From: Amaurobius ferox
Lineage: Eukaryota; Arthropoda; Arachnida; Araneae; Amaurobiidae
Direction of reading: 5' to 3'
Assembly (NCBI GenBank): GCA_951213105.1
Contig: OX578140.1
Location: 36,129,256 to 36,193,255, forward strand
DNA length: 64,000 nt
This document shows positions 12,271 to 23,494 of the stretch, one piece after another; within the stretch, counting starts at the first letter, position 1; the number at the start of each line of letters is the position of its first letter. The notes beneath the pieces are model-generated. The model saw only the letters and a program-made list of their open reading frames with translations. It had not been told where the DNA came from and made no database searches. The position numbers were made by a program, and so were the translations under genes.

Positions 12271-13398
12271 GGTGTAAAAAAGGGAAAGAAAATTTCGCAA
12301 ACAGTAGCATTTATTTGAAAGATTTAATAAATAGTTTTCCCAAATAACATCCCTTTGGCCTTTAAAATACCTATCCGACATTATCTTATATCTGGCTACC
12401 TCAAATGCTTTTCCAATACCTCTACTTAATTTCTAACATCTTATAATTGTTAATGCAGTTATCCTCCTCCTCCCTTTTAACACCTTTATTACAAATTATT
12501 TCTTCGCACGCAATGAAGTCTTGCGTTAAATGACGCCTAATAAACTAACACGTTGGGCAAATTATCCAGTGAAAATCTTCCACGGATATAAATTACAAAG
12601 TAATTCATTTTGAGTTTGACTCAGTCTAAAATTGATATTTTATTATTCATAATTTCCCACGATAAATTTGACGATCTAAAAATGGGAGTCGCAGCTGGAT
12701 ATTATGAAAACTACACTTCAACAACATAAGTTAGGTATTCATATTTTTTTAATTTATTCTGAACGGCATGATATGGATAGATTGTTCAGACAGAGTAGAT
12801 ATCGTGTAATCGTTTGTACTTTTACTTTTCATACTATACATCATGCATAGTGATCATAATTAAAATATCAGTGTTATCTATAGATATATAGTATCCGAAG
12901 CTCGAAGAGTAGAAATGATTTCCTGAACAGGCAATAGTGACTTCGGGGAAAGTAAATTAGTTTAAGAAATCCTCACCAGGAGGCACTTTAGCTCTGAAAT
13001 CGATAAAATTGAATCAAATTTAAAGTATAATTCAATTTATAATGAGCAAATTGATGAAAATAATGCAGGACACCATACTTGCCCGGTTTTAACTTTTAAT
13101 ACTATACTGTAAAACATTTGCAAGCATGTTGCTGAAAGTTTCAGAGAAATAAGCTGTCCGTAATAGGGAGTAAGGTTGCTGATAGCTATGATAATATATA
13201 TATAAATAACGCTTCAGCAGACGATAATTAGCTGAATATTTCAGAAGTGAAGCTGGAATTTTCATGATCGCCTGTAATTGCGGCTTTTCCGATAGTTTAC
13301 TAAATTTATCAACAAACTAACTGATAAAAATGAGCAAAGGTTGCAGAATGTTTTACAGAGTATGCATAGTCATTCATAGGTTCATTCACAAATTCTTT
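12271..13398. other. AT-rich non-coding stretch
   Basis: No gene, RNA or transposon signature was recognised. There is a short TA-rich patch near 13190. Consistent with intron. Confidence 0.55.
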
Positions 13399-13950
13399 TA
13401 GCTTGACGTCTATAAATGTGTTTGTAAGTGCGTCTGTCTGTAAGTGTGTCTGTATGTCTGTGCAATGTATATGTATCCTCTCTATCTCAAAAACTATCTA
13501 AAATTTCATGAAATTTGGTTGGTATGTACCCTATGCTGATTTGATGCTGATTTGATTTTTAGAAAATAAAACAGAGTTTTATTTTAAAATTGGCTCGCAA
13601 AAATCTAAAATAAAAGATTGAATATTCGTTGATGTACTTTTAGATAATTATTTTAAACGCAATGTTTGATGGCAAAAGAAATGAAACCAATCCTATTAAT
13701 CTAAGATAAATCGTTCTCCATATATTTCCTTTTTAAAGAATTTTTAGAAAACTGGCAATATGCTAAAATGGGCTAGGTCGCCAAATGTGAAAGATAATGT
13801 TCCAAAGCTGCAAATAAGATATTATTTACATTAAGTATCCATTTCATGTATTATGCTGTAAAATAAAGTATAAATTATAATTTATAAGGAAAGTAAATGA
13901 GGAAAAAATGAATAAGTATGTAGGGAAAGTAGTGTGCTGCTCATATCGGA
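13399..13950 (-). mobile_element. Family B fragment (5' part, hairpin end lost)
   Basis: The right edge (AGGGAAAGTAGTGTGCTGCTC, ending near TCATATCGGA) matches the inverted TC end of family B. The left part has TTGACGTCTATAAATGTG and GTCTGT/GTGTGT sequence, then AAATTTCATGAAATTTGG, as in other B copies. The terminal hairpin and the 'cgaaaactcg' block are missing. Sequence divergence from the other copies is high. Confidence 0.55.
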
Positions 13951-14119
13951 ATTTTTTTTCGTTAGCTGTAATGAATCGATAATAGCTTCAAAGGCAATTT
14001 AGCACTACGAACGCCAAATAGCAGCTGCTGACAGCTAAAGACTGCTAACATTTAGCAGTTGCTTTATCTGCCTGCTAAGGAGGCCATAAACTAATAGCAG
14101 GTCTCGGAATAAATAAAGA

Positions 14120-14842
14120 TCAATCAAGCATAAAGCATTAATTATGAAACACTTTCCAACTGAAATGCAATTTTATTTAAACTGTCTAAAATGCGATACA
14201 TTCAGCAGTGATATTTTTAATTATCACAAAACTGCAATAATTTATTTTACTTGAAAACTTAAAATTTCATCGAAAAAAATGAACTTTATTCAAATGGCGT
14301 CATCCAAATATAAATCGCCTGGCTATCTATATAAAAGCAGTGAATATTTCATTCATGCACTTTTAGTCCAGACTCCAGAGTTAAAGAATTTTGTGTGAAA
14401 ACAATTCAGCAATTCTTGTGTAACATATCTTACAATCACTTGTTTACATTCTGCACCATTAGGGTGGTTATCATATTTTATTTTGAAGTGGGTCATGTGA
14501 TCTCGAACATATTTTGCTGAAATATTTTTAAATATTTTATGGGTTAATTTGAAAAAAAAAATCGAAGTAATTTGTGAATTTTAACATCACTTAAAACATG
14601 TTTGAAAAAATAGGTCCCATAAGGTTCAGTGTATATCATTTTTTCAACGCATGTTCAATCGTAAACTAATTAAAGAATATTATTCATCTACATTCCCATA
14701 TGTCCCACAGACCGCCTGAACAACATAGTAAAATTTTATTTTGATAAAGTCATTTTTACGGCAGTTATCGTGCGAACGGTCAGACAGACGGACAGAATTA
14801 ACAAATCATGAACACTTTTCAACTATGTTGTAAAGTGTTAAA
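14120..14842 (+). mobile_element. Family C element, copy 1
   Basis: The start is placed at TCAATCA, where similarity to copy 2 (51218) begins. AACACTTTCCAAC-like sequence lies about 30 bp inside this end. The right end is the hairpin AACACTTTTCAAC...GTTGTAAAGTGTT, preceded by GGACAGACGGACAGA. Inside is TATATAAAAGCAGTG (14327-14341) upstream of TTTAGTCCAGACTCC, which looks like a TATA box with downstream sequence. AGCAG-rich sequence on both sides (13995-14105 and 14855-14880) suggests insertion into a pre-existing repeat. Confidence 0.6.
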
Positions 14843-14960
14843 AATATTGACACTTAAAAGTAGCAGCAGTTAGCAGAGGTAAAAGAATTTGCTTTCGGAC
14901 AGTTATTAGCAAAATAGAGATGATATTAAGACGATAGCGTTAAAGAAAGATAATGGCTTT

Positions 14961-15352
14961 AAATATGAAAATGATAACGTTATTATAAAATTCATCACGT
15001 AATTATGAAGTTCATAACGTTATTATAAAGTTCATCACGTTATTATGAAGTTCATCACTTTATTATAAAGTTCATCACGTTATTATAAAGTTCATCACGT
15101 TATTATAAAGTTCATCACGTTATTATAAAGTTCATCACTTTATTATAAAGTTCATCACGTTATTATAAAGTTCATCACTTTATTATAAAGTTCATCACTT
15201 TATTATAAAGTTCGTCACTTTATTATAAAGTTCATCACTTTATTATAAAGTTCATCACTTTATTATAAAGTTCATCACTTTATTATAAAGTTCATCACTT
15301 TATTATAAAGTTCATCACTTTATTATAAAGTTCATCACTTTATTATAAAGAT
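14961..15352. repeat. 20-bp satellite, about 19-20 tandem units
   Basis: The unit is TATTATAAAGTTCATCACTT with a CACGTT variant. Units on the left side are more diverged (TGAAGTTCATAACG) and mostly end CACGTT, middle units alternate, and those right of about 15170 are nearly identical with CACTTT. The direction of homogenisation is visible in the order of variants. The period is exact at 20, so units align with the line numbering. Confidence 0.95.
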
Positions 15353-16360
15353 CGTAGCTATAACACTCTGAATTCACAATCCGCTTTCACGCTGACTGAA
15401 ACATTGGCGGAAAAGTAGTGGAGAGAAATAATATCATGCAGTTGACACTGCATGATACAGGCAATTTGACACTGCATGACATGCAACCTACAATTAAATG
15501 ACTGACAATCATTCAACCATCTAAATGTTTCAAATATTAAGCTATATATAAGTAGCAGTATTCTTGAACTCTACAGTGAGTGACCTGAAACCGAAGCCAC
15601 ATATTGGACTCATTTTTAACTTATGTACTACAAGAGAGAGTTCTGAAGCTCTACATTGCATAGGATATCAGATATTGAAAACAAAGCCGATTATTGGAAT
15701 AATTTTACTTTGTTTACAATAGTGGATATTATAATATCTCATTTTGTATTGTGGCTACACAAACAGTGATATAATGTTCTCTTTTATTATAGTAAGATAT
15801 TACATGAATAAACCTGTTTTTTTTTTATTTGAATGCGGGCAGAAACCCCGTGGGCCTCACTAGTATTTCTAAACATGTGAAATTGTAAATTAGTTTATTT
15901 TTTTATTTGATTTCATGTGTTTTATGAACAAAAGATTTTGATTGTAATAATTGATTTTTTTTTATTTATATATTTTATTTTAACACTGAATTAGTTCAAA
16001 TTTTGTTTAAACAGTAAAATAAACTTATTTTGTTTTATACTGCCACACTACAACTAACCTTCTACCTTGAATTTCAATTCGCCATAAGTCGGTCGTATAT
16101 TAACTATTTAAAACCATTATTACCTAATTCGATCATGTCCATAATCTCCTAGATTTTTGGAAAAGTTATCATTATATTGAACTTGGCATAAGTTACTTTA
16201 AACCGATTACCAATCTGCATTGGAGTTTGGTAATCGGTAATCTGTTTATAAATTCCTAAGTTTATAAATCTCTATATTAGGAAATCTATTTCTCCTGATC
16301 GGAAAATTACATGTATACTAGAAAAACTAGCCAAAACACGATGACGCCAGTAAAAAAAAA
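15353..16360. other. Non-coding stretch with a small duplicated motif
   Basis: At 15434-15484, TTGACACTGCATGA is present twice about 30 bases apart. The rest is AT-rich with no recognisable gene. The patch at 15832-15870 (GCAGAAACCCCGTGGGCC) is the most GC-rich part and could be an old retroposon end, but this is not supported further. Confidence 0.45.
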
Positions 16361-17288
16361 TCTGATGTGGGCAACACATGACTTTCCTTATATAATGTAA
16401 TGAATTTTATACTTTTACAGTAAAAAAATAGGTTTTTCTTATAGTAGATACTAATATTCTTTCCAAGATATTGAATTTTCGACAATTAGTCGTCATTTTC
16501 ATTGATTTAGCGTCATATTTATCCATTTGGCGAGATTTTCGTTAATTTGGCAACATTTAAAAAAAGTCGCCAAGTTGGCGACATTCCGCCAAATTCGTCG
16601 CCAAAATCTCGCCAAGCGTTATGCACTGAAAATAAGTTATTCTTACAGCAGATAAATGACTATTGGCGTTCAAATACAAAAGTATTATTCAAAGTATCTT
16701 TTTTCATGAATGGAATGAGCTAGATCCACGAGAATGATGTCACTCAATTTATCGCATGGTATTGCACATGAAAAGTGAACATCTTTCTCAATAGGAAATA
16801 TTTTTTTTTATTTTATATGACTTTTTGATAATTTTTTTGAAAAATGTACAATATCTCGAGAACGGTTCATGTTAGCGTTCTAAAATTTATGTCAATCGTT
16901 TTCTAATAAAAAATTACATAAGAAATGTCTATTTGCGTAACTTTATTAGTGGTTTTGATTTTTTAACGATTTTTTCAAAATTTCATTCGAGAATTTAGGG
17001 GGGTTCTGAACATTCGATTGCATATAACAACAATAGGCTTCCAGTGTTTACGGATTGTGATTTTTGTACCAAATTTGATTCGAATCGGTCCATTCGTTCG
17101 TCAGTTATCGTCTCCACAGACTCACTGACACACACACATACTTTCACACACACACACAGACATCACTTCAAAAATGTTTGATTCGTGATCAGGGATGCTT
17201 GAAACGTGCTCTCCCGTCGAAAACTCGATTTCGAATTTTCGACCCCGTCACAATACTTTCCTTATACATTATGTATATAAGGAAAGTA
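16361..17288 (+). mobile_element. Family A element, copy 3
   Basis: A near-consensus copy. It starts TCTGATGTGGGCAACACATG and ends with the complete hairpin. The microsatellite has two (CA)n blocks split by TACTTT (17128-17158). An A run precedes it and AAAACA follows. Its hairpin end lies only 20-25 bp from the mariner transposase fragment at 17308, so insertion of this element probably truncated that gene remnant. Confidence 0.8.
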
Positions 17289-17307
17289 AAAACATAAAAT
17301 TATATAA

Positions 17308-17408
17308 ATGCACACCTGCTGCAGCAGGTGCAATGTTTCTGTCGGTGCTTTCCCCAAACGCTGGCAGAATTTGATATTCGCACGTTGTTCTTCAATCGCC
17401 ATTTCCAT
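17308..17408 (-). pseudogene. Mariner-like transposase, N-terminal fragment
   Basis: On the minus strand an in-frame start is followed by EEQRANIKFCQRLGKAPTET and then LHLLQQV. This EQR-IKFC-LGK-ET spacing is the N-terminal helix-turn-helix typical of mariner-family transposases. Only about 30 residues remain, and the frame then runs into unrelated AT-rich sequence next to a family A hairpin. A perfect 18-bp palindrome (CACCTGCTGCAGCAGGTG, 17313-17330) sits at the breakpoint side. The surrounding 17300-17525 segment is noticeably GC-richer than its neighbours and may be the rest of the mariner 5' region. Confidence 0.6.
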
Positions 17409-17529
17409 TTTCTGCGAACGCGAACGACAACAGTTCACTGACACGCATTGTTTGGAAAACCCTGCACTACGGACCTGCTTCTTCTTTTTCATATCTCGCG
17501 CCACATGTGCCTTTACGCCACGGTAAAAT

Positions 17530-20500
17530 AGTTCCCCTCTCCTCCAATCAGGATTAGAGATATCAGTTTTTGATCCTACCTTGTATATGTATTACCTCAA
17601 ATCGAAATTGTTTTTATCCATTTTCAATTCAGTGTCTATAATATGCTAACAAAATTAAGAGTTCATAAGATGTAGCTGACTTGAAATAATATTCGCTTCA
17701 CGAAATGGGCGACCGATGTAATGATGTTAGTATATGAACATGAATGTTATTTTAAAAATTTGAACATTGAACCGTGGAATCGTTCAAATATCTTATATAA
17801 TACTTTCTGACTCATAATATGTATTTTTTTATGTTTGTATTTTTGCAAATTTACAAAGCTAATACTTATGCAGCAAAACCACGATGCTCTAAGCCACGAT
17901 GCTTCAGCCGTGTATTGGCCGAAGCTTTCTGTACCCGCGAAGTTAGCCAATACGAATCAGCCAGCTGTCACTAAGGGGCCTATGCACAAATTTTTAGTAA
18001 TTTGCTTAAATAAAATGATTACTATAAATGTCACTTAATATATATGTATTTTTAAAGAACTTCATAAAATGATATTTCTCATTATCTACCGTAAAGTAAT
18101 TTTAAATAAATGATATGTAAACTTTGAATTCTTTTAATCAATAGGGCTGTGAAGTCACACAAAATAAATATCTAAGCAGTTGCTCCAGATAATTATAAAA
18201 AGAATGTATGTATTTGAAATTGCAATTTCAACGCATGTTGCCTATGAAACAAAATATCATCCTACATGCGGAGATGAATTTTTGAAGGAATGAAATTAAA
18301 TGTTTCACATTATAAAAATACAATGGTTCATTAAAATTTGTAACTCGACCAGCAGGCAAAACAGAACTCCAATAAAGTTCCACTTGCATAACTTAGCATA
18401 GCTTTTAAAGAACTGGTTACTATTCATAGCTAGTTAAAATACGGAAATTAGAACCACCTGTTTAAAACTATTCAAAATATTAAATATCGAAATTATAACC
18501 ACTATATTTAAAAAAACTAAGAACTGGATCTACAATACAATTATATATACTTGTAGGGATTATAAAATGCTAAAATTACACCCTTATTATTTATAGCTAC
18601 CACTTTTCGTTACAAACTACACAAAAAGGAAAATGTTCAATCTTCAAGTTTGCAAGACGACTGCTCGAAAGCTATACGAGTTTTGAGAAAGCAAATCATT
18701 GATTAAGAAACTGGGTTTTTTACCGAGTAGTTTGTTTACTGCTGTTTATGTATATGTATCTTTCATAAATTTAGAAGAAATTTTGACTGGCAGTAAACAA
18801 AGTAAAGCTAAAACTCTCTTGAACAAAACTTATATTTGTTCTCGAAAAAATACTTAATACTATTGAAACTATTCAAAATAGTATTGAAACTATTTTTCTA
18901 TATTCATAAGTAATAGAATATTTTCGACAAAAGCAAGTATGCATTGTTTGCATTTTTATCTATTAGATTCAGAGATATAAGCGTTTTTAAATTTTTTGCA
19001 ACGCTTCGATTTTATCCTGATAACCCCGCCTATTGGTGTTATTACTGTCAAAAAGAGAATAAATTCATAAACATACATTGAAATTCACATTAATAGATAA
19101 GAATGCCAAGAACCATGATGAATGCCAATAGAACCGACGGACAAAAGTGAACAAATAAGGAGCATAGAAATTGTGCTTCATTTTATTGTAATTTATTTTA
19201 TTTTTTAAAATTTAAATATCAGAAAATAAGTGGTATTTGTTATGGCTGAAATTTATTTCAATAAAAATTCTTCGCTCTCGCTGCTGTCAGAATGAATCTA
19301 TTAAAAAACTTTATTAGAAGACAGCATAAACAATGGTAAAAACAATGCATCAACCGGTTTTAAAGTTTATGTAGATAACTCCTCGACTGAACAGCAGTAC
19401 CACCAAAACCAAGACCTCTGTTTCATTTATCCTGATAAATAAAGCTCTTTATTGCTTTTGAATCCGGTTGATACATTTATTCAACCTTTATATGCTATAT
19501 TTTAACGATATTTTATTTTACAGAAATTTAAATCCACGGTTAGCTATATTTCCCAACCCATAAAATTTAAATTCAACAGCTGATCCCTTGTGCAACATTT
19601 ATAGGCGACGAGGTTGGTGACGGTTCACTAACTATGTATTCAGTTAAATTGAACTATCTATTTTAAGAATAGATGAATCGATTTTTACTACGCTTCGATT
19701 CACAATCATTGAACTTGTATTATCTGATATGTGACATGACATAAACTTGCAATTTATTCATTTTCCCTCATTGATTCATGTTTTGAGGCTCGGAACATCG
19801 GAGTACTCTTATTAACTCTAATTTAATGTGTCTGAACTAATTGTTGCAATATTACATGTTGTTCAATGAAATTACTTATTATTTTTTTATCTAGGATACA
19901 TGAGAATCCGGTGCTTCTTTTTCTAAATATACGGAATATCTCGAAATTTAAAATCTAGATTTTTTAATTAAAAAAAATATTTAAAAACTGCTGCAATAAA
20001 AACCAATCATATAAAAATTTCGTCAAAATACAGTATGCGCTAAATTTTGTGGGTCAACAGTTTTTAAAGGCAAAAAACGTCTTCTTCGGGACAAATAAGA
20101 AGCGCAACCTCACTTATTCAAGCAAGTTCAGCATCTGCGATAGAATAGCACATTTAATTCAATTTTTGAATTGTTCTTGAATGTTTCTCTGTTGTTTATT
20201 TATCAACATTCCCTGTCAACAACCATTGTCCCTCTTACTCCTGCTTTTAAGAAATCGCTGGTTTTATCTCGAATTTCAATCTGCTTCCTTAATTTCTTTG
20301 TCTTCTTTTTTCCCGATTTTCAGTTAATTTCCCGCAATTTCATTTGACGAAGCTTACATATCCTCCGAAACCGACTGATTCCTGCATGTTTGTTTTTCAC
20401 TTTTATGCCTGCTTTTTAACTGTTTTGATGTCGTTTTAAATTACTTTCTATTTATTTTCATGTTCCTATTTTTATAGTTGGTTTAAACGTTTCATGTTCT

Positions 20501-21505
20501 TCCGTTACTATTTTAGTAAGCTTACTTACTATTAAATTGTTTCTATTGCTCTGATATCCCCTCTTCTTACTGTCTTGCTTTTCTTCCGTTGATCTTTGCC
20601 TTCTTCTATCCTTTCTTTACTCTTGAGTTTTTATTGTTCAGTCGTAGTATTCTGCCATCCGTTTTTCTGCCGTCTTGAATTTGAACTTTGGCTTTGGAAA
20701 CTTTTCTCCTATCTTCAGTCATGTGTGCTATTTTACTTCAAATACTGAACTTGCTTAAATAAGTGAAATTACGTTTTTTGTTTGTCCTGAAGAAGACAGC
20801 TGTATTTTGCCTTTGAAACCGGTTGACCCCTAAAATTCAGTGTATGGTGTATTTTGACAAAGTTTTTTTAAATTATTAGATTTTTAAAAGGATTTTATAT
20901 TTTTAATACTCCATAATACAAGCATACCCCGGGCTTGTGTACTCTCTCCTTACATACGTTCTGCATTGAAACTATTAACCCCGAAGATATTATTTTTCTT
21001 TCGAGTTAAGTGCATTTTACGCATGCTGTATACATTTCCGTTTAAGCAGCACAACCACTACTACTTACACACATTAAATTAGACTTCTACTTACATACTA
21101 CTATATATTAGACTAATGTTAGACTGCTACTTACATACATTATATGAGATTGTTTCAAAGAATATTTCGCTTCGCCTCTCTTTCTTTTTAACTGTTTCCA
21201 TATGTGATTACATTGATATTAAAGTGTTTAAAACTTTTATTTTAGTGCCTTCTTGTAATTAAAATAGCTATGGAGTTAAGTTCTTGTAATTAAATAGCTA
21301 TTAATGACATGCAGAATTTAAGTCAAAAGAGGAATATTGTCATTTCATTGCGTTATTATCAATTATATCCTAAACCAAATATAAAAGTGTTTGTAATTTT
21401 TATGTTAGTACTATCTTGAGTTTAAATTGGAAAGAAGTGAAATTGGAAAGAATTGAAATGTAATAATTGAAATTTTGTGATTGAAAAGAATAAAAATAGG
21501 CAGGA
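17530..21505. other. 4-kb non-coding stretch with retroelement-like traces
   Basis: No exon was recognised. Two points carry the shared motif TTTGAANCCGGTTGA (near 19457 and 20812). The second is preceded by CCTGAAGAAGACAG, a type of sequence found near the ends of old retroelements. Around 19600, GGCGACGAGGTTGGTGACGG resembles a primer-binding region next to an LTR, but no LTR pair was found. The 20220-20720 part is strongly T/C-rich on the plus strand. None of these is firm enough to call an element. Confidence 0.35.
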
Positions 21506-21570
21506 AAACTTTTACGAGTGCGACGCAATAAAGCGAGTGCGACGCAATTAATTACGAGTGCGACGCAAAT
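21506..21570. repeat. Short GAGTGCGACGCAA repeat, three copies
   Basis: GAGTGCGACGCAA occurs three times within about 50 bp with unequal spacers. It lies immediately left of the imperfect palindrome at 21663-21814. Confidence 0.75.
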
Positions 21571-21662
21571 AAGACGTATTTACAATATGGAAGACACTCC
21601 CAGTACAGATAGCAACATCCATGGGCCTTATTTTGCGCTCATCAGCATGGATTAACTGCAAC

Positions 21663-21814
21663 GGTAGCAAGAAAATGCGTTTTTGATTTTTACCACAATA
21701 TTGCGAAATTGCGGAGTTCATAAGTTCGCAAAATTGCCAGTTTGTTGGAAGCTCGTTGCGAAGCTTGCTGCAAGTTCGAAATATTGCGGCAAAATAATAA
21801 GTTTTCTTGCTACC
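21663..21814. repeat. Imperfect palindrome with 13-bp perfect ends, possible MITE
   Basis: GGTAGCAAGAAAA (21663-21675) is repeated inverted as TTTTCTTGCTACC (21802-21814). The inner arms share CAATATTGCG/CGCAATATT but are diverged. The 111-codon minus-strand frame (21548-21883) is a product of this palindrome and has no domain. No target-site duplication was confirmed, so the superfamily is unknown. Confidence 0.45.
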
Positions 21815-22419
21815 ATTTAGCGTATTCCATATTTTTAAGAACGCCTCATTCTGGCGGTTTCTTGTGACTTTGAAGACGTACATTCCTTATTTTATTTGTA
21901 AATGCTTTATTTACATAAGTTGCGCATTAATGTGAAGATCTAGTGCAGTTATTTATATGATGATCAAGCTGAAGCAATAAATTACCTGTTTTAAAGCTGT
22001 TTTACCAGGGTAATTAATTTAGTGACATCTGTAATGTTTGTCAAAGCAGACAGTAATATTCTTTCTTGAATTTAAGTGTGTATTGGTTTTGATTGAGGAT
22101 ATTTAAAAAGGTCCTACACTCAATTTCTGTTCATGTAACTGTTGTTTATTTATCATTTCTTAGTAGGATAGCCAATAGCCTTATTGTGTCCGACATATGT
22201 CTTCTTTTGCAGCTTCAGTGTCAATTACTGCTTATTAGGCAATGATCGACAACTGTGAAATTGCCTTTTGACGTCTATCTCGCCTTGTTGTCCAGTTCGG
22301 CATTCTAACTTTTTAAATTGTCCATTAGAGAATCTGCAATCACTTTCATTCAATCAAGCATAACACTTTACTTTAGATAAACTTAACGCGTTTACTCAAA
22401 TTTGCTTATGGATGAGCTG
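21815..22419. other. Non-coding, no recognisable feature
   Basis: AT-rich sequence without coding or repeat structure that could be supported. Confidence 0.5.
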
Positions 22420-22630
22420 AAAGGCTGTTCTGGGAACACTATATAATGAATGAGTTTGCATTTATTGAAAACAACAAATTAGACTATTAGCGTGCTGAAG
22501 TGCTTTTCTAGGAACTAGCTATTGGCGTGCCAAAGGGCTTTTCCAGAAACTAGCTATTGGCGTGCTGAAAGGCTTTTTTAGGAACACTGTGTAATGAATT
22601 AGTTTGCATTTAGTGAAAACAACAAGTTAA
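22420..22630. repeat. ~45-50-bp short tandem block within a longer duplication
   Basis: The unit TATTGGCGTGCTGAAAGGCT (with GTGCCAAAGG and GTGCTGAAGT variants) is repeated three times at about 22488-22580. It is bracketed by AGTTTGCATTTATTGAAAAC (22453) and AGTTTGCATTTAGTGAAAAC (22600), each preceded by a GGAACACT...TAATGAAT block. This suggests duplication of a roughly 150-bp unit followed by internal expansion. Confidence 0.65.
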
Positions 22631-23264
22631 AAATTCCAAACTCCGTGCAATCCTCAAAAAACAATCATGCCAATAAGTTGAATAATCTCCTACTTAAACG
22701 TTCATAAATACGTTTACATAAAACACAGCATTTAACACAGAAAAGCAATAAAGAATTATATCCGAATAAATTAGAGCAAATTCGAATACAGCACATGACA
22801 CTATATTGCTGGCCCTGCGCCTCTGCTTCGATAAAGCAATTCAAATGAGTAAACCTGTATCGCTAAGCAATGAAAATCGATTAATTATATGCGTTGTAGT
22901 GCATTGCAATCGATAAACCCTCATTAGACTTTAATAGACCCGAACACGATCAAAAGGCCCTGAAATAATTATTGAGTTTATAGAATAATTTTAACGACTT
23001 TATTTTGAGCCTTCTCTTGGAAGTGTTTTATGATGGAGTGAGGTACTTTCAGCGTAATTGCATCATGAAGAATTATTTTATAACTTCGTTTAAAAATTTT
23101 AAAATGGAGTAGCTGTATTTAATGAAATAAATATTTTTAATTACTCTGTTCGTAGAAGTGTGCGAAAGGTGATATATTTATAAAAATATTAATTTCTCCG
23201 ATTTGGGAAAAGATGAGGTGATTTAAATAAGAACATTTCTTTGAGGAATAACTTGCAAAAGAAA

Positions 23265-23266
<2 letters not shown>
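22631..23266. other. Non-coding, no recognisable feature
   Basis: AT-rich background between two simple-repeat zones. Nothing supportable as a gene. Confidence 0.5.
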
Positions 23267-23318
<52 letters not shown>

Positions 23319-23426
23319 ATAATATGTTGCTATTATTATATGTATATATATACATATTTTGAGAATTTTTATTTACTTGTATTATAAATACCAGAGATTA
23401 TTGATCATTTATTGAAAAACTTATGT

Positions 23427-23491
<65 letters not shown>
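23267..23491. repeat. Two long (TA)n microsatellites
   Basis: TA runs of about 48 bases (23267-23314) and about 60 bases (23430-23490) are separated by 115 bp of AT-rich sequence. The short I/Y-repeat frame on the minus strand here is microsatellite translation. Confidence 0.92.

Positions 23492-23494
<3 letters not shown>

Noticed and set aside
19560..19640. LTR retrotransposon boundary with primer-binding site (GGCGACGAGGTTGG)
   Set aside because: No second LTR copy, no gag/pol motif downstream and no TG...CA border could be found, so the match may be chance.
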